Shown: piece after piece, positions 1-5,644 of the stretch
Layout: each line of letters opens with the position of its first letter
Position numbering within the stretch: position 1 is the first letter of the stretch
Source of the DNA: JALYXS01 sp051003795
Lineage (GTDB): Bacteria > Acidobacteriota > Terriglobia > Bryobacterales > Bryobacteraceae
Direction of reading: 5' to 3'
Assembly (NCBI GenBank): GCA_051003795.1
Contig: JBPCKZ010000112.1
Location: 1-6,701, forward strand
Length of the DNA stretch: 6,701 bases
The notes under the pieces: model-generated
What the model was told of the DNA's origin: nothing
The model's database searches: none
What the model saw: only the letters and a program-made list of their open reading frames with translations
Made by a program: the position numbers and the translations under genes

Positions 1-163
1 GCTTGTTGCCGGTATTGGTTTGCAGCGCGGTTACTTTGGCGCCTTGCACGACGGCACCTGAGACGTCCGTAACGGTTCCCAGAATGGCGGTGGACGTGGT
101 TTGCGCGAACGCCGAAGCGAGGCTCGCGAGAAAGACGATTGACAACAACCGTGCTGAACGCAT
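1..163 (-). CDS. Oar-like TonB-dependent receptor, N-terminal fragment (runs off the left edge)
   Basis: Only the first 54 codons are in the window. Residues 1-20 form a signal peptide: an Arg near the start, a hydrophobic core (LLSIVFLASLASAF) and an AFA|Q cleavage site. What follows (ILGTVTDVSGAVVQGAKVTA) is the start of a carboxypeptidase-regulatory-like beta-sandwich domain. In Acidobacteriota this domain usually precedes a plug and a 22-strand outer-membrane barrel in proteins of about 1000-1200 residues, present in many copies per genome and presumed to import large substrates such as glycans or peptides. The start is the ATG at 163, supported by AGGGAG (173-178) nine bases upstream and a strong promoter at 194-222. 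The carboxypeptidase-like start is clear; the barrel is inferred because it lies outside the window. The substrate is unknown. The gene diverges from vapB. Confidence 0.82.
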   Translation of the reverse strand, partial: MRSARLLSIVFLASLASAFAQTTSTAILGTVTDVSGAVVQGAKVTALQTNTGNK

Positions 164-193
164 TTGAAATACTCCCTTTTGCCAGTTTTAAGA

Positions 194-222
194 ATCGTAT
201 GCGACTTCACAAGTTCTGTCAA
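194..222 (-). promoter_or_regulatory. Sigma-70-type promoter for the left-edge receptor gene
   Basis: On the minus strand a perfect -35 box TTGACA (217-222) is followed after 17 bases by TACGAT (194-199), a 5/6 match to the -10 consensus. Transcription would begin near 187, giving a leader of about 25 bases that contains the AGGGAG ribosome-binding site of the gene starting at 163. Spacing and position both fit. This is the best promoter in the window. Confidence 0.72.
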
Positions 223-241
223 CGGCTACTATTGAATGTAA

Positions 242-272
242 GTAGACATTTGATTCAGATTTAAGGTAGACA
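242..272 (+). repeat. Direct repeat GTAGACA x2, possible VapB operator
   Basis: GTAGACA occurs at 242-248 and again at 266-272, 24 bases apart, just upstream of the vapB start at 279. Type II antitoxins with a ribbon-helix-helix fold commonly bind repeats in their own promoter, so these may be operator half-sites. A weak promoter (TTGAAT 232-237, 17 bases, TCAGAT 255-260) surrounds the first copy. Two 7-base copies could be chance; the operator role is inference. Confidence 0.28.
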
Positions 273-278
273 GCCACC

Positions 279-527
279 ATGAGCCTAAACATCGAAGACC
301 CCGAAGCCCACCGTCTCGCCCAAGCGATCGCGCAAGAAACAGGGGAAACCATGACCGGCGCCGTCACCGAAGCACTGCGTGAACGCTACCAGCGCCTCCA
401 GAGCCGTCGCGGGAAGGCTTCCGTGGAGGAACTGCGCGCCATCGCCCAGCGCGCCGCCGCTCACGTCAAAGGCCCCTACCTCGATCATGCCGATCTCCTC
501 TACGACGAACATGGCCTGCCCAAATGA
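279..527 (+). CDS. vapB: VapB-type antitoxin, PSK/Rv0623-like family
   Basis: An 82-residue protein, the usual length for this family. Residues 1-40 (starting MSLNIEDPEAHRLAQAIA, with GETMT and VTEALRERY) are the DNA-binding and dimerisation part typical of Rv0623-like antitoxins. The C-terminus (PYLDHADLLYDEHGLPK) is the conserved segment that folds over the PIN-domain toxin. The normal role is to neutralise the VapC ribonuclease and repress its own operon. The stop overlaps the next start as ATGA at 524-527, the classic vapBC coupling. Here the toxin is cut short, so this is now an orphan antitoxin that may still act as a regulator. The upstream AAGG (263-266) is a poor, distant ribosome-binding site, but homology fixes the start. 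Confidence 0.88.
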   Translation: MSLNIEDPEAHRLAQAIAQETGETMTGAVTEALRERYQRLQSRRGKASVEELRAIAQRAAAHVKGPYLDHADLLYDEHGLPK

Positions 528-628
528 TCCTGGACACTTCAGCGCTCGCCGCAATTTTCTTCGGGAACATTACATCGACTTCGAATAACCCGAGGCAGAT
601 CCAGCTGGGAGCGCGGATTACGTTCTAA
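524..628 (+). pseudogene. vapC: Truncated vapC fused in frame to a receptor C-terminus
   Basis: The frame opens exactly where vapC should, at ATG 524 overlapping the vapB stop, and reads MILDTSALAAIFFG. This is the start of a PIN-domain toxin carrying the first catalytic acid (Asp4). Intact VapC proteins have about 125-140 residues and need three or four acidic residues spread along the chain. Here the frame ends after 34 residues, and everything after about residue 14 belongs to another gene, so the other active-site acids and the fold are lost and it cannot be a working ribonuclease. The join falls at about 560-566, where a Phe-Gly pair could belong to either parent. That both parents share a reading frame is probably chance. 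Confidence 0.85.
560..628 (+). pseudogene. Last ~20 codons of a TonB-dependent receptor (remnant)
   Basis: The end of the chimeric frame reads FGNITSTS then NNPRQIQLGARITF and stop. The pattern FG-x-I-T-S-T followed by N-P-R-Q-I-Q and a terminal aromatic residue is the usual last barrel strand of Oar-like receptors of Acidobacteriota, and the closing Phe is the outer-membrane insertion signature. The rest of that receptor gene is absent. It lies on the plus strand, so it cannot be the other end of the minus-strand receptor at 1-163. The NIPSNAP gene starts 7 bases after its stop, which suggests that gene originally sat downstream of the complete receptor. Confidence 0.78.
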
Positions 629-635
629 AAGTATA

Positions 636-1067
636 ATGTCTGCTGTGCTCACTTTGCCAAAGAAGGCTTATGCGGTTTTATTGTGCTCCGTCCTCGGAGG
701 TATCTGTTTCATGAATGCGCGCGCGGATTCCAAGTCTCGGGTCTTTGAGTTGCGAACCTACACAACGAATGAGGGAAAGCTGCCCGACCTGCAGAAACGG
801 TTTCGCGATCATACGATCGAGATTTTCAACCGGCACCACATGACCAGCATCGGCTACTGGGTTCCTCAGGACGCCCCGCGCTCCCGGAACACGCTGATCT
901 ACGTTCTGTCGCATCCCAGCCGGGAAGACGCGAAGAAGAACTGGGACGCCTTCCGGGCCGACCCGGAATGGAAGAAAGTCGCGGCCGATTCCGAGGCGAA
1001 CGGAAAAATCGTGACCCATGTCGACTCGGTGTTTATGGATCCCGCGGACTACTCGCCGATCAAGTAG
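636..1067 (+). CDS. NIPSNAP-family protein with signal peptide
   Basis: A 143-residue protein. Residues 1-30 look like a Sec signal peptide: a Lys-Lys pair at 9-10, a hydrophobic core (AYAVLLCSVLGGICF) and an ARA|D cleavage site. The mature part is a NIPSNAP domain (about 36-140) of the dimeric alpha/beta-barrel fold, recognised by VFELRTYTTNEGKL, the region around HHMTSIGYWVP, and a final alpha-beta unit around NWDAFRADPEWK. Family members are small and their biochemical role is poorly defined; exported versions are common in Acidobacteriota and Planctomycetota. No good ribosome-binding site precedes ATG 636, and a TATAAT overlaps this start. Internal starts remain possible, but the ATG at 711 would remove the signal peptide. 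The DCC gene follows four bases after the stop. Confidence 0.83.
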   Translation: MSAVLTLPKKAYAVLLCSVLGGICFMNARADSKSRVFELRTYTTNEGKLPDLQKRFRDHTIEIFNRHHMTSIGYWVPQDAPRSRNTLIYVLSHPSREDAKKNWDAFRADPEWKKVAADSEANGKIVTHVDSVFMDPADYSPIK

Positions 1068-1071
1068 GGAC

Positions 1072-1479
1072 ATGGAACCGGAGTGGATTTTTTACGACGG
1101 AAGCTGCGGGTTCTGCCATCGCTGGGTCCGCTTCGTGTTGGCGGTCGATAGGGATGGACGGGCGTTCCGATTTTCGCCGCGGATCGGGGAGACGTTTCAG
1201 GCGTCGATTCCAGCGGCGGAAAGAGCCGTTTTACCGCCGAGCATCGTGGTGTTGACGCGGGAAGGGCGCGTGTTAACCCGGTCCGCCGCCACGCTGCATA
1301 TTCTGAAGCGGCTGGGCGGGATTTGGAGCTTGCTTGCGGCGGCGGGCAACCTCGTTCCCAGAGCCGCGCGCGATTTCGTTTACGCGATTGTGGCGCGGGC
1401 GAGGCACCGGTTGTACGCGGCGCCGGAAGGGTTGTGCCCGGTGGTCGCGCCCGAGTTGCGGAAGCGGTTTGCGCCGTAG
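1072..1479 (+). CDS. DCC-family (DUF393, YuxK-like) thiol-disulfide protein
   Basis: A 135-residue protein beginning MEPEWIFYDGSCGFCHRW. The YDGxCxxC segment with Cys12 and Cys15 is the hallmark of the DCC family, predicted to have a thioredoxin-like fold and disulfide redox activity. The C-terminal pattern CPVVAPELRKRF (Cys122) also matches the family ending. There is no signal peptide, so it should act in the cytoplasm or at the inner face of the membrane. I chose ATG 1072 because the family motif starts a few residues later; an in-frame ATG at 1018 would add 18 unrelated residues that overlap the NIPSNAP gene. Spacing of four bases from NIPSNAP suggests co-transcription. The stop is six bases from the convergent ftsK stop, with no obvious terminator between. 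The substrate is unknown. Confidence 0.85.
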   Translation: MEPEWIFYDGSCGFCHRWVRFVLAVDRDGRAFRFSPRIGETFQASIPAAERAVLPPSIVVLTREGRVLTRSAATLHILKRLGGIWSLLAAAGNLVPRAARDFVYAIVARARHRLYAAPEGLCPVVAPELRKRFAP

Positions 1480-1485
1480 CGCGAA

Positions 1486-3864
1486 CTACGCCTTCTCCAC
1501 TTCCCGCAGCCACTCGGGGCGCTTCAGAACTTCCCGCGGTTTGCTTCCGTCCGGCGGGCCGATGATGCCGTCCCGGTGCATCATGTCCAGGATGCGCGCC
1601 GCGCGGCCATAGCCTAAACGCAACCGGCGCTGCAGCGTCGAAGTCGAGGCCTTGCCCATCTCGAGCACCACGCGCAGAGCCTCTTCGTACATCGGGTCCT
1701 GATCGCCGGGCCCCTGTTCCGCCTCGGGCTCGCCTTCATCGGCGGGAGGCGCGATCAGGAAGCTCTGATCGTATTCCGGCCGGGCTTGCGCCTTCCAGAA
1801 GTCGACCACTCCGTTGATTTCCGTCTCCGTTACGAACGCGCCGTGCACGCGCGTGAGGCGCGACGACCCGGGCGGCAGAAACAGCATGTCGCCTTTACCG
1901 AGCAGATGCTCGGACCCCATCACGTCGAGAATGGTGCGCGAATCGACGCGCGTCGCAACGCGGAAACTGATGCGCGCCGGGAAGTTGGCCTTGATAATTC
2001 CGGTGATCACGTCCACGCTCGGCCGCTGCGTGGCCAGAACGAGGTGCATCCCCACCGCGCGGGCCATTTGCGCGAGCCGGATGACGGACTCCTCGACGTT
2101 TCGTCCTTCGAGCATCATAAGATCGGCCAGCTCGTCGATGAGAATCAAGATGAACGGCAACGGCCGCAGCTCGTCGACGGGCGTGACATCGTCGTCGTCC
2201 TCGCCGAACAGCTTGCGAGGCTGCTGCTGCAGCTTCAAGAGCTTCTTATTGAACTGCTCGATATTGCGAACGCCGTGTTCCGCGAGCAATCGCAGGCGCC
2301 GCTCCATTTCGAGCACCGCGTTCTTAAGCGCGTTGGTGGCCTTGCGCGGGTCCGTGATAACGGGCGTCAGCAGGTGCGGAATGCCTTCATACATCCCGAG
2401 TTCGACGCGCTTGGGATCCACCAGAATCATGCGCACTTCGTCCGGCGTCGATTTATATAGCACCGACATCACCAGCGAATTGATCATCACGCTCTTGCCC
2501 GAACCGGTGGAGCCGGCGATCAGCAAATGGGGCATGACGTCGAGCGCGGCAACTTTTATGCAGCCGTTGATGTCTTTGCCCATCGAAATCGTGAGGTGCG
2601 ATTTCGAGCTTTGGAACTCGTCGCTTTCGAGCACCTGGCGCAAGCCGATCAACTCGCGACGAAGGTTAGGAACTTCGATGCCCACGGTCGGCTTGCCGGG
2701 AATCCGCTCGATCAAAATGGACTCGGCTTGCAGGCCCAAACACAGGTCTTCCGTGAGGCTGATAATGCGGCTATATTTGATTCCGGCTTCCGGCTTGAAT
2801 TCGAAAGTGGTGACGACGGGGCCGGGGTTGATCTGCACGACCGAGCCGAGCACATTGAACTCCTGGAATTTCGCTTTGACCAGCGCGGCGGTGGCCTTGA
2901 GCTCCTGCTCGTCGAACGCGCTGCGGCCAGGCACTTCGTTGAGCAACTCGGTCGAAGGCAGCCTGAAAACGGTATGCGGCTTCGGCTCATCGGGGACGAG
3001 GCGCGCGGGAGCGGGCGGTTCCGGAGGAGCGTGGAAAGGCACGTGGAAAGAAGCGGCGGCAGGCGCGGGATCGGGCGCAAACGGGAGATCGTCGAGTTGG
3101 CAGATCGGGATTTCCTGTTCCGTCTCTTCAGTGTCCTTGGGCGCCGCGGCTTTCGCTCCGGCAGTGGCGGGTCCGGGCGCGGACTTTGCCTTGAGGGATT
3201 CCAAACGCGCTTCGGCGCGCAGGCGCGCGGCCTCGATCTTTCGTTCGCGCTTCTGTTGACGCCGCGCGGGAATCTGCCTGAGCCGATCGCGCCATCGCTC
3301 GAGGGCGCGCCCTATCCCGGCAACCGGCGGAGCCAGCCATTCGCCCAGCTTCGAGAGCGTGAACGTGGTCAGGAGATAAATCGAAATAATGAGAGCGGTG
3401 GCCGTGACGATGACCGCGCCGGTGAAGTTGAATGCGCCGCGCAGATCGCCGGCAAGCACGAAGCCCGCGGTGCCCCCGACGGGAATCGATTTCTGGAATA
3501 TCCGCCAATCGGGCCCCAGCGCCGCGCCCGCGCAGAAGGCGGCGACGAACAGAACGCAGCCAACAAGTTTGATAACAGGGGCTTCGATCGGCTCCGAGCG
3601 CATCCACTTCCAGCCGATCGCGAAAGCGAAACACGGCAGCAGAAAGGCGGCGGCTCCGAAAGCCTGAACGAAGAGGTCGGCAACGTGCGCGCCCACGGGC
3701 CCGGTGAGATTCAACGCGCGCGCATTGCCCGTGGCGGTGTCCCAGGAAGGATCGATGACGCGATACGACGCGAGACTCAGGAGAAATAGCAGCCCGAGCG
3801 CGAGGAACAGAAATCCCGTCACCTCATTCAGGCGTTTCGATGCAGCCGGTGATGTAAGCCTCAT
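1486..3864 (-). CDS. ftsK: DNA translocase FtsK/SpoIIIE
   Basis: A 792-residue septal DNA pump that clears chromosome ends from the closing division site and delivers dif sites to XerCD. Domains in order: four membrane segments (about 15-34, 62-85, 98-117, 146-167); a charged then Pro/Ala-rich linker (about 190-300); the alpha domain (about 315-415); the RecA-like beta motor with Walker A GSTGSGKS at 451-458 and Walker B ILILIDE ending at Asp577-Glu578; and a winged-helix gamma domain (about 722-782, MYEEALRVVLEMGKAS to GPPDGSKPREVL) that reads the polar guide sequences. Length and order are normal for the shorter four-helix FtsK type. There is an acidic insert (GEDDDDV) between the Walker motifs. 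The start lies 8 bases after the uppP stop with only a weak GCGGA before it, so translational coupling to uppP is likely. Homology is unambiguous. Confidence 0.97.
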   Translation of the reverse strand: MRLTSPAASKRLNEVTGFLFLALGLLFLLSLASYRVIDPSWDTATGNARALNLTGPVGAHVADLFVQAFGAAAFLLPCFAFAIGWKWMRSEPIEAPVIKLVGCVLFVAAFCAGAALGPDWRIFQKSIPVGGTAGFVLAGDLRGAFNFTGAVIVTATALIISIYLLTTFTLSKLGEWLAPPVAGIGRALERWRDRLRQIPARRQQKRERKIEAARLRAEARLESLKAKSAPGPATAGAKAAAPKDTEETEQEIPICQLDDLPFAPDPAPAAASFHVPFHAPPEPPAPARLVPDEPKPHTVFRLPSTELLNEVPGRSAFDEQELKATAALVKAKFQEFNVLGSVVQINPGPVVTTFEFKPEAGIKYSRIISLTEDLCLGLQAESILIERIPGKPTVGIEVPNLRRELIGLRQVLESDEFQSSKSHLTISMGKDINGCIKVAALDVMPHLLIAGSTGSGKSVMINSLVMSVLYKSTPDEVRMILVDPKRVELGMYEGIPHLLTPVITDPRKATNALKNAVLEMERRLRLLAEHGVRNIEQFNKKLLKLQQQPRKLFGEDDDDVTPVDELRPLPFILILIDELADLMMLEGRNVEESVIRLAQMARAVGMHLVLATQRPSVDVITGIIKANFPARISFRVATRVDSRTILDVMGSEHLLGKGDMLFLPPGSSRLTRVHGAFVTETEINGVVDFWKAQARPEYDQSFLIAPPADEGEPEAEQGPGDQDPMYEEALRVVLEMGKASTSTLQRRLRLGYGRAARILDMMHRDGIIGPPDGSKPREVLKRPEWLREVEKA

Positions 3865-3872
3865 TCCGCTGG

Positions 3873-4700
3873 CTATCGGAAGGCGGCCAGAGCAAGAACT
3901 ATTATGCCAAAAGCAATTCGATAATAAATGAAGGGATAGAGCGTTCGGTTCTGCATAAATCGCATGAAGAGCGCGATGACGGCCGCGCCCACGGCGGCGC
4001 TGACCACGATGCCCACGATGAAGGGGACGCGCATGTCGGGCGCGATGCCGCCGTGTTTGCGCATGTGGAGCAAAGCGCTGAGCGCGGCGCCGGCGATGAC
4101 GGGCGTCGAGAGCAGGAACGAGAAACGCGCGGCGGCCACGCGGTCGAATTGGCGGAACAAGCCGGTCGCGATGGTGACGCCGCTGCGCGAAGTTCCGGGC
4201 ACGATCGCGAGCGCTTGCGACAAGCCGATCAGCCCGGCATCGACGAAATTAAGATGGCTGAGATTGCGCGCTTTGGCGCCTGCGCGCTCGGCGGCCCACA
4301 TTATCAGGCCGATCGCGATGAGCATCGCGCCGATAATCGACGGGCTGCGCCAAATGGTTTCTGCCTGCTCGCGAAAGACGAGGCCCGCGATGCCGGCTGG
4401 GATGGAGCCGAGCGCGATCATCCACAGCAGCATGCGATTGGGCCGGAGTTCCGGATCGCCTACGCGACCGGCTCCATAATTTCCACCGAAGCCTTCGATT
4501 ACGATTTGAATCCAGTCTTTGAAGAAATAGCCGAGCACGGCGATAAGCGTGCCGACGTGCAGCGCGATGTCGAACTCAAGCCCGGGATCTTTCCAGCCGA
4601 GCAGCCACGGGAGGATGGTCAGATGCGCCGAACTGCTGATCGGAAGGAATTCGGTGATGCCTTGGACGATGGCGAGGATGACGACTTGGAATAGCGGCAT
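3873..4700 (-). CDS. uppP: Undecaprenyl-diphosphatase UppP (BacA)
   Basis: A 275-residue inner-membrane enzyme that removes one phosphate from undecaprenyl diphosphate, regenerating the lipid carrier for peptidoglycan and other surface polymers; overexpression gives bacitracin resistance. Motif 1 is VQGITEFLPISSSAHL, with Glu17, the serine cluster and His26. Motif 2 is PGTSRSGVT (168-176) with Arg172. The first Glu of E. coli motif 1 is Gln13 here, a common variant. Several hydrophobic segments fill the rest of the chain. I chose ATG 4700 because the protein then begins MPLFQVVILAIVQG, like its homologs; the open frame extends 105 codons upstream to 5015 but that part is Arg/Cys/Pro-rich and unlike the family. 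No Shine-Dalgarno sequence is visible before this ATG. ftsK follows 8 bases later, so the two are likely one operon. Confidence 0.95.
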   Translation of the reverse strand: MPLFQVVILAIVQGITEFLPISSSAHLTILPWLLGWKDPGLEFDIALHVGTLIAVLGYFFKDWIQIVIEGFGGNYGAGRVGDPELRPNRMLLWMIALGSIPAGIAGLVFREQAETIWRSPSIIGAMLIAIGLIMWAAERAGAKARNLSHLNFVDAGLIGLSQALAIVPGTSRSGVTIATGLFRQFDRVAAARFSFLLSTPVIAGAALSALLHMRKHGGIAPDMRVPFIVGIVVSAAVGAAVIALFMRFMQNRTLYPFIYYRIAFGIIVLALAAFR

Positions 4701-4714
4701 GAAGGGGAAGGGAC

Positions 4715-4743
4715 ATGGTAGCGCGAGAGGCGGACAAAGCCAA
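4715..4743 (-). promoter_or_regulatory. Possible promoter of uppP-ftsK
   Basis: On the minus strand TTGGCT (4738-4743) and TACCAT (4715-4720) are 17 bases apart, each a 4/6 match to the sigma-70 boxes. Transcription would start near 4708, leaving a leader of only about 8 bases before the uppP ATG at 4700. That fits the missing Shine-Dalgarno sequence but is unusual. The match is modest and may be chance. Confidence 0.3.
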
Positions 4744-5015
4744 ACGATGTTTCGCCTGCGTCTAAACTTCCGGTAGTGGGTCAGTTTGCCTGAGCCGCTT
4801 TCAGGATTGCCTGCCGCGCAAGTCGGCGGTTTGGGCGTTCCTAACACGCTGCACCAGACGGCCCGCGATGGTGAACCCCGCCCGACGACCTGCCCGCATG
4901 GGATGAAACGCAATGGCGCGAGCTTTGGGGTGTGCATCACTGGGCAGCGGCAGACAGCGCGGCAGAGGCTTCCCACGATTGCGAACGCCCGGAACTGGCC
5001 TTTGACCCCGGCCAC

Positions 5016-5044
5016 TTTTCACCGGCCTTCTAAAGTGCTATAAC
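5016..5044 (+). promoter_or_regulatory. Promoter for the small gene at 5098
   Basis: TTTTCA (5016-5021, 4/6 to TTGACA) is followed after 17 bases by TATAAC (5039-5044, 5/6 to TATAAT), with an extended -10 TG at 5036-5037. Predicted transcription start is near 5051, giving a leader of about 47 bases that ends in the AGAGGA ribosome-binding site (5084-5089), 8 bases before ATG 5098. The arrangement is coherent, which supports a genuine gene start. Confidence 0.5.
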
Positions 5045-5097
5045 GCCGCCCATTGCACGCTTGAACCAATGAATAAACACGCGAGAGGACAAGACCC

Positions 5098-5262
5098 ATG
5101 AGCAACCCGCCCGTTGAAAAGAAACAGCCCACCCACCGCGCCTTTCACGTCAAGGGCGAGGGCGACAGCGCGAAATGGCTGGAACTCGGCGCACGGCTGC
5201 CAAGGCGGCATTATTCAGCCGCCGAGCTTCCCGGCGTTTCAGCCAGCCCAGCACCGGCATGA
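5098..5262 (+). pseudogene. Small hypothetical protein, 5' part only, cut at about 5194
   Basis: The gene starts convincingly: AGAGGA 8 bases before ATG 5098 and a promoter upstream. The first 32 residues (MSNPPVEKKQPTHRAFHVKG, then EGDSAKWLELGA) resemble small conserved hypothetical proteins of about 90-110 residues that I recall from plasmids and integrative elements of Alphaproteobacteria, which continue with an Ala-Trp and a His-Lys-Asp-Gly segment. That recollection is tentative and the function is unknown. After about residue 32 the frame reads the antisense strand of the transporter gene (RLPRRHYSAAELPGV and on) and stops at 54 residues, so the C-terminal part is not native. A lost 3' end joined tail to tail to another broken gene marks a recombination scar or a misjoin. 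Confidence 0.55.
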
Positions 5263-5599
5263 TGACGAGGGCGATCACGGTCAGCCCGATACCCAGCGTG
5301 CTTGACTCAGGCTGTATATCCAATGCGAGCGACAGGGCAAGAGCGAAAAGCGGAATAGCAGCGGCTTTGGCGGCCCGCTTCTCCGAAAAATGTAGCAGAA
5401 CAATGGCTGCGGAGAAAAGTTCAATCGGACTGTCCGAGCCAAAGGCGAACATGGCCGGGCTATGTGCCCGCGCCGCCGCTAGAAGCGATACGCCGCACTC
5501 GACCACCATCCAGACAATCGTGATGCTCTGAAGCCATAAAATACCGGAGCGCGGCACGTCGCGGCTTTCACATTGGCTATTGCTGTACTCGGATATCAT
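5150..5599 (-). pseudogene. CDF-like cation transporter, C-terminally truncated
   Basis: The frame gives 149 residues, of which about 1-135 are native. Hydrophobic segments lie at about 20-43, 47-71, 78-94 and 101-119. The segment SPAMFAFGSDSPIELFSA, with Asp56 and Glu60, resembles the TM2 metal site of cation diffusion facilitators, and WLKRREARRLNNAALAA is the cytoplasmic loop before TM5. In intact relatives of about 200 residues this loop leads into an Asp-Ala-x-Gln-Ser segment carrying the second half of the metal site. Here the sequence instead becomes VRRVPAISRCRPRP, which is the antisense of the small gene at 5098. The last two helices and half the ion site are missing, so transport is unlikely. 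The start ATG 5599 lies 45 bases after the receptor stop, with a poor ribosome-binding site, consistent with an operon. The metal is unknown. Confidence 0.72.
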
Positions 5600-5644
5600 C
5601 CCGTGCTTCTCGATGGCGAGGTTTTTGCAGCGTGATACTGCGTT

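Larger units (their letters stand above)
4701..5097. other. Non-coding stretch between uppP and the accessory region
   Basis: About 400 bases without a convincing gene. Open frames exist on both strands (for example 4786-5043 plus and 4801-5022 minus), but their products are Arg/Pro/Cys-rich, have no ribosome-binding site and match nothing I recognise. Small palindromes are present: CCTGA/TCAGG (4789-4793 and 4801-4805, loop 7) and TGGCC/GGCCA (4996-5000 and 5010-5014, loop 9). Neither has the long T run of a strong terminator. The left end belongs to the uppP promoter region and the right end to the promoter of the small gene at 5098. The switch from chromosomal to accessory DNA probably lies in here, perhaps around 4750-4810, but I see no clear insertion-sequence ends or target duplication. 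Confidence 0.5.

Noticed and set aside
31..222. 63-residue minus-strand frame near the left edge.
   Set aside because: It is out of frame with the receptor start at 163, which has a signal peptide, ribosome-binding site and promoter.
1018..1071. Earlier in-frame ATG at 1018 for the DCC protein.
   Set aside because: It would overlap the NIPSNAP coding region by 50 bases and add 18 residues unrelated to the family; ATG 1072 places the YDGxCxxC motif at the usual position.
1480..1485. Terminator between the convergent DCC and ftsK genes.
   Set aside because: Only six bases separate the stops and no GC-rich hairpin with a T run is visible there; termination must lie within the coding regions or depend on Rho.
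1814..3789. Long open frames on the plus strand (1814-3259, 2527-3789, 1786-2460) antisense to ftsK.
   Set aside because: They mirror the codon structure of a GC-rich ftsK gene. Their products are Arg/Ser-rich or His/Glu/Arg-rich without recognisable domains, and the minus-strand FtsK is unambiguous.
4701..5015. N-terminal extension of uppP by 105 codons to a start at 5015.
   Set aside because: The added sequence is Arg/Pro/Cys-rich and unlike UppP; starting at 4700 gives the normal family length and N-terminus.
4996..5020. TGGCC/GGCCA hairpin followed by CTTTTC as a rho-independent terminator.
   Set aside because: The stem is only five base pairs with a nine-base loop and four Ts, and it overlaps the -35 box of the small-gene promoter.
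4786..5043. 85-residue plus-strand frame and 73-residue minus-strand frame (4801-5022) in the non-coding stretch.
   Set aside because: No ribosome-binding site, no recognisable motif, biased composition, and overlapping frames on both strands; a conserved intergenic or remnant sequence is more likely than a gene.
4744..5100. Insertion-sequence ends or target-site duplication flanking the accessory region.
   Set aside because: I looked for matching terminal inverted repeats and short direct duplications and found none that hold up; phrases such as GTGGGTCAGTTTG recall IS21-type ends but have no partner here.
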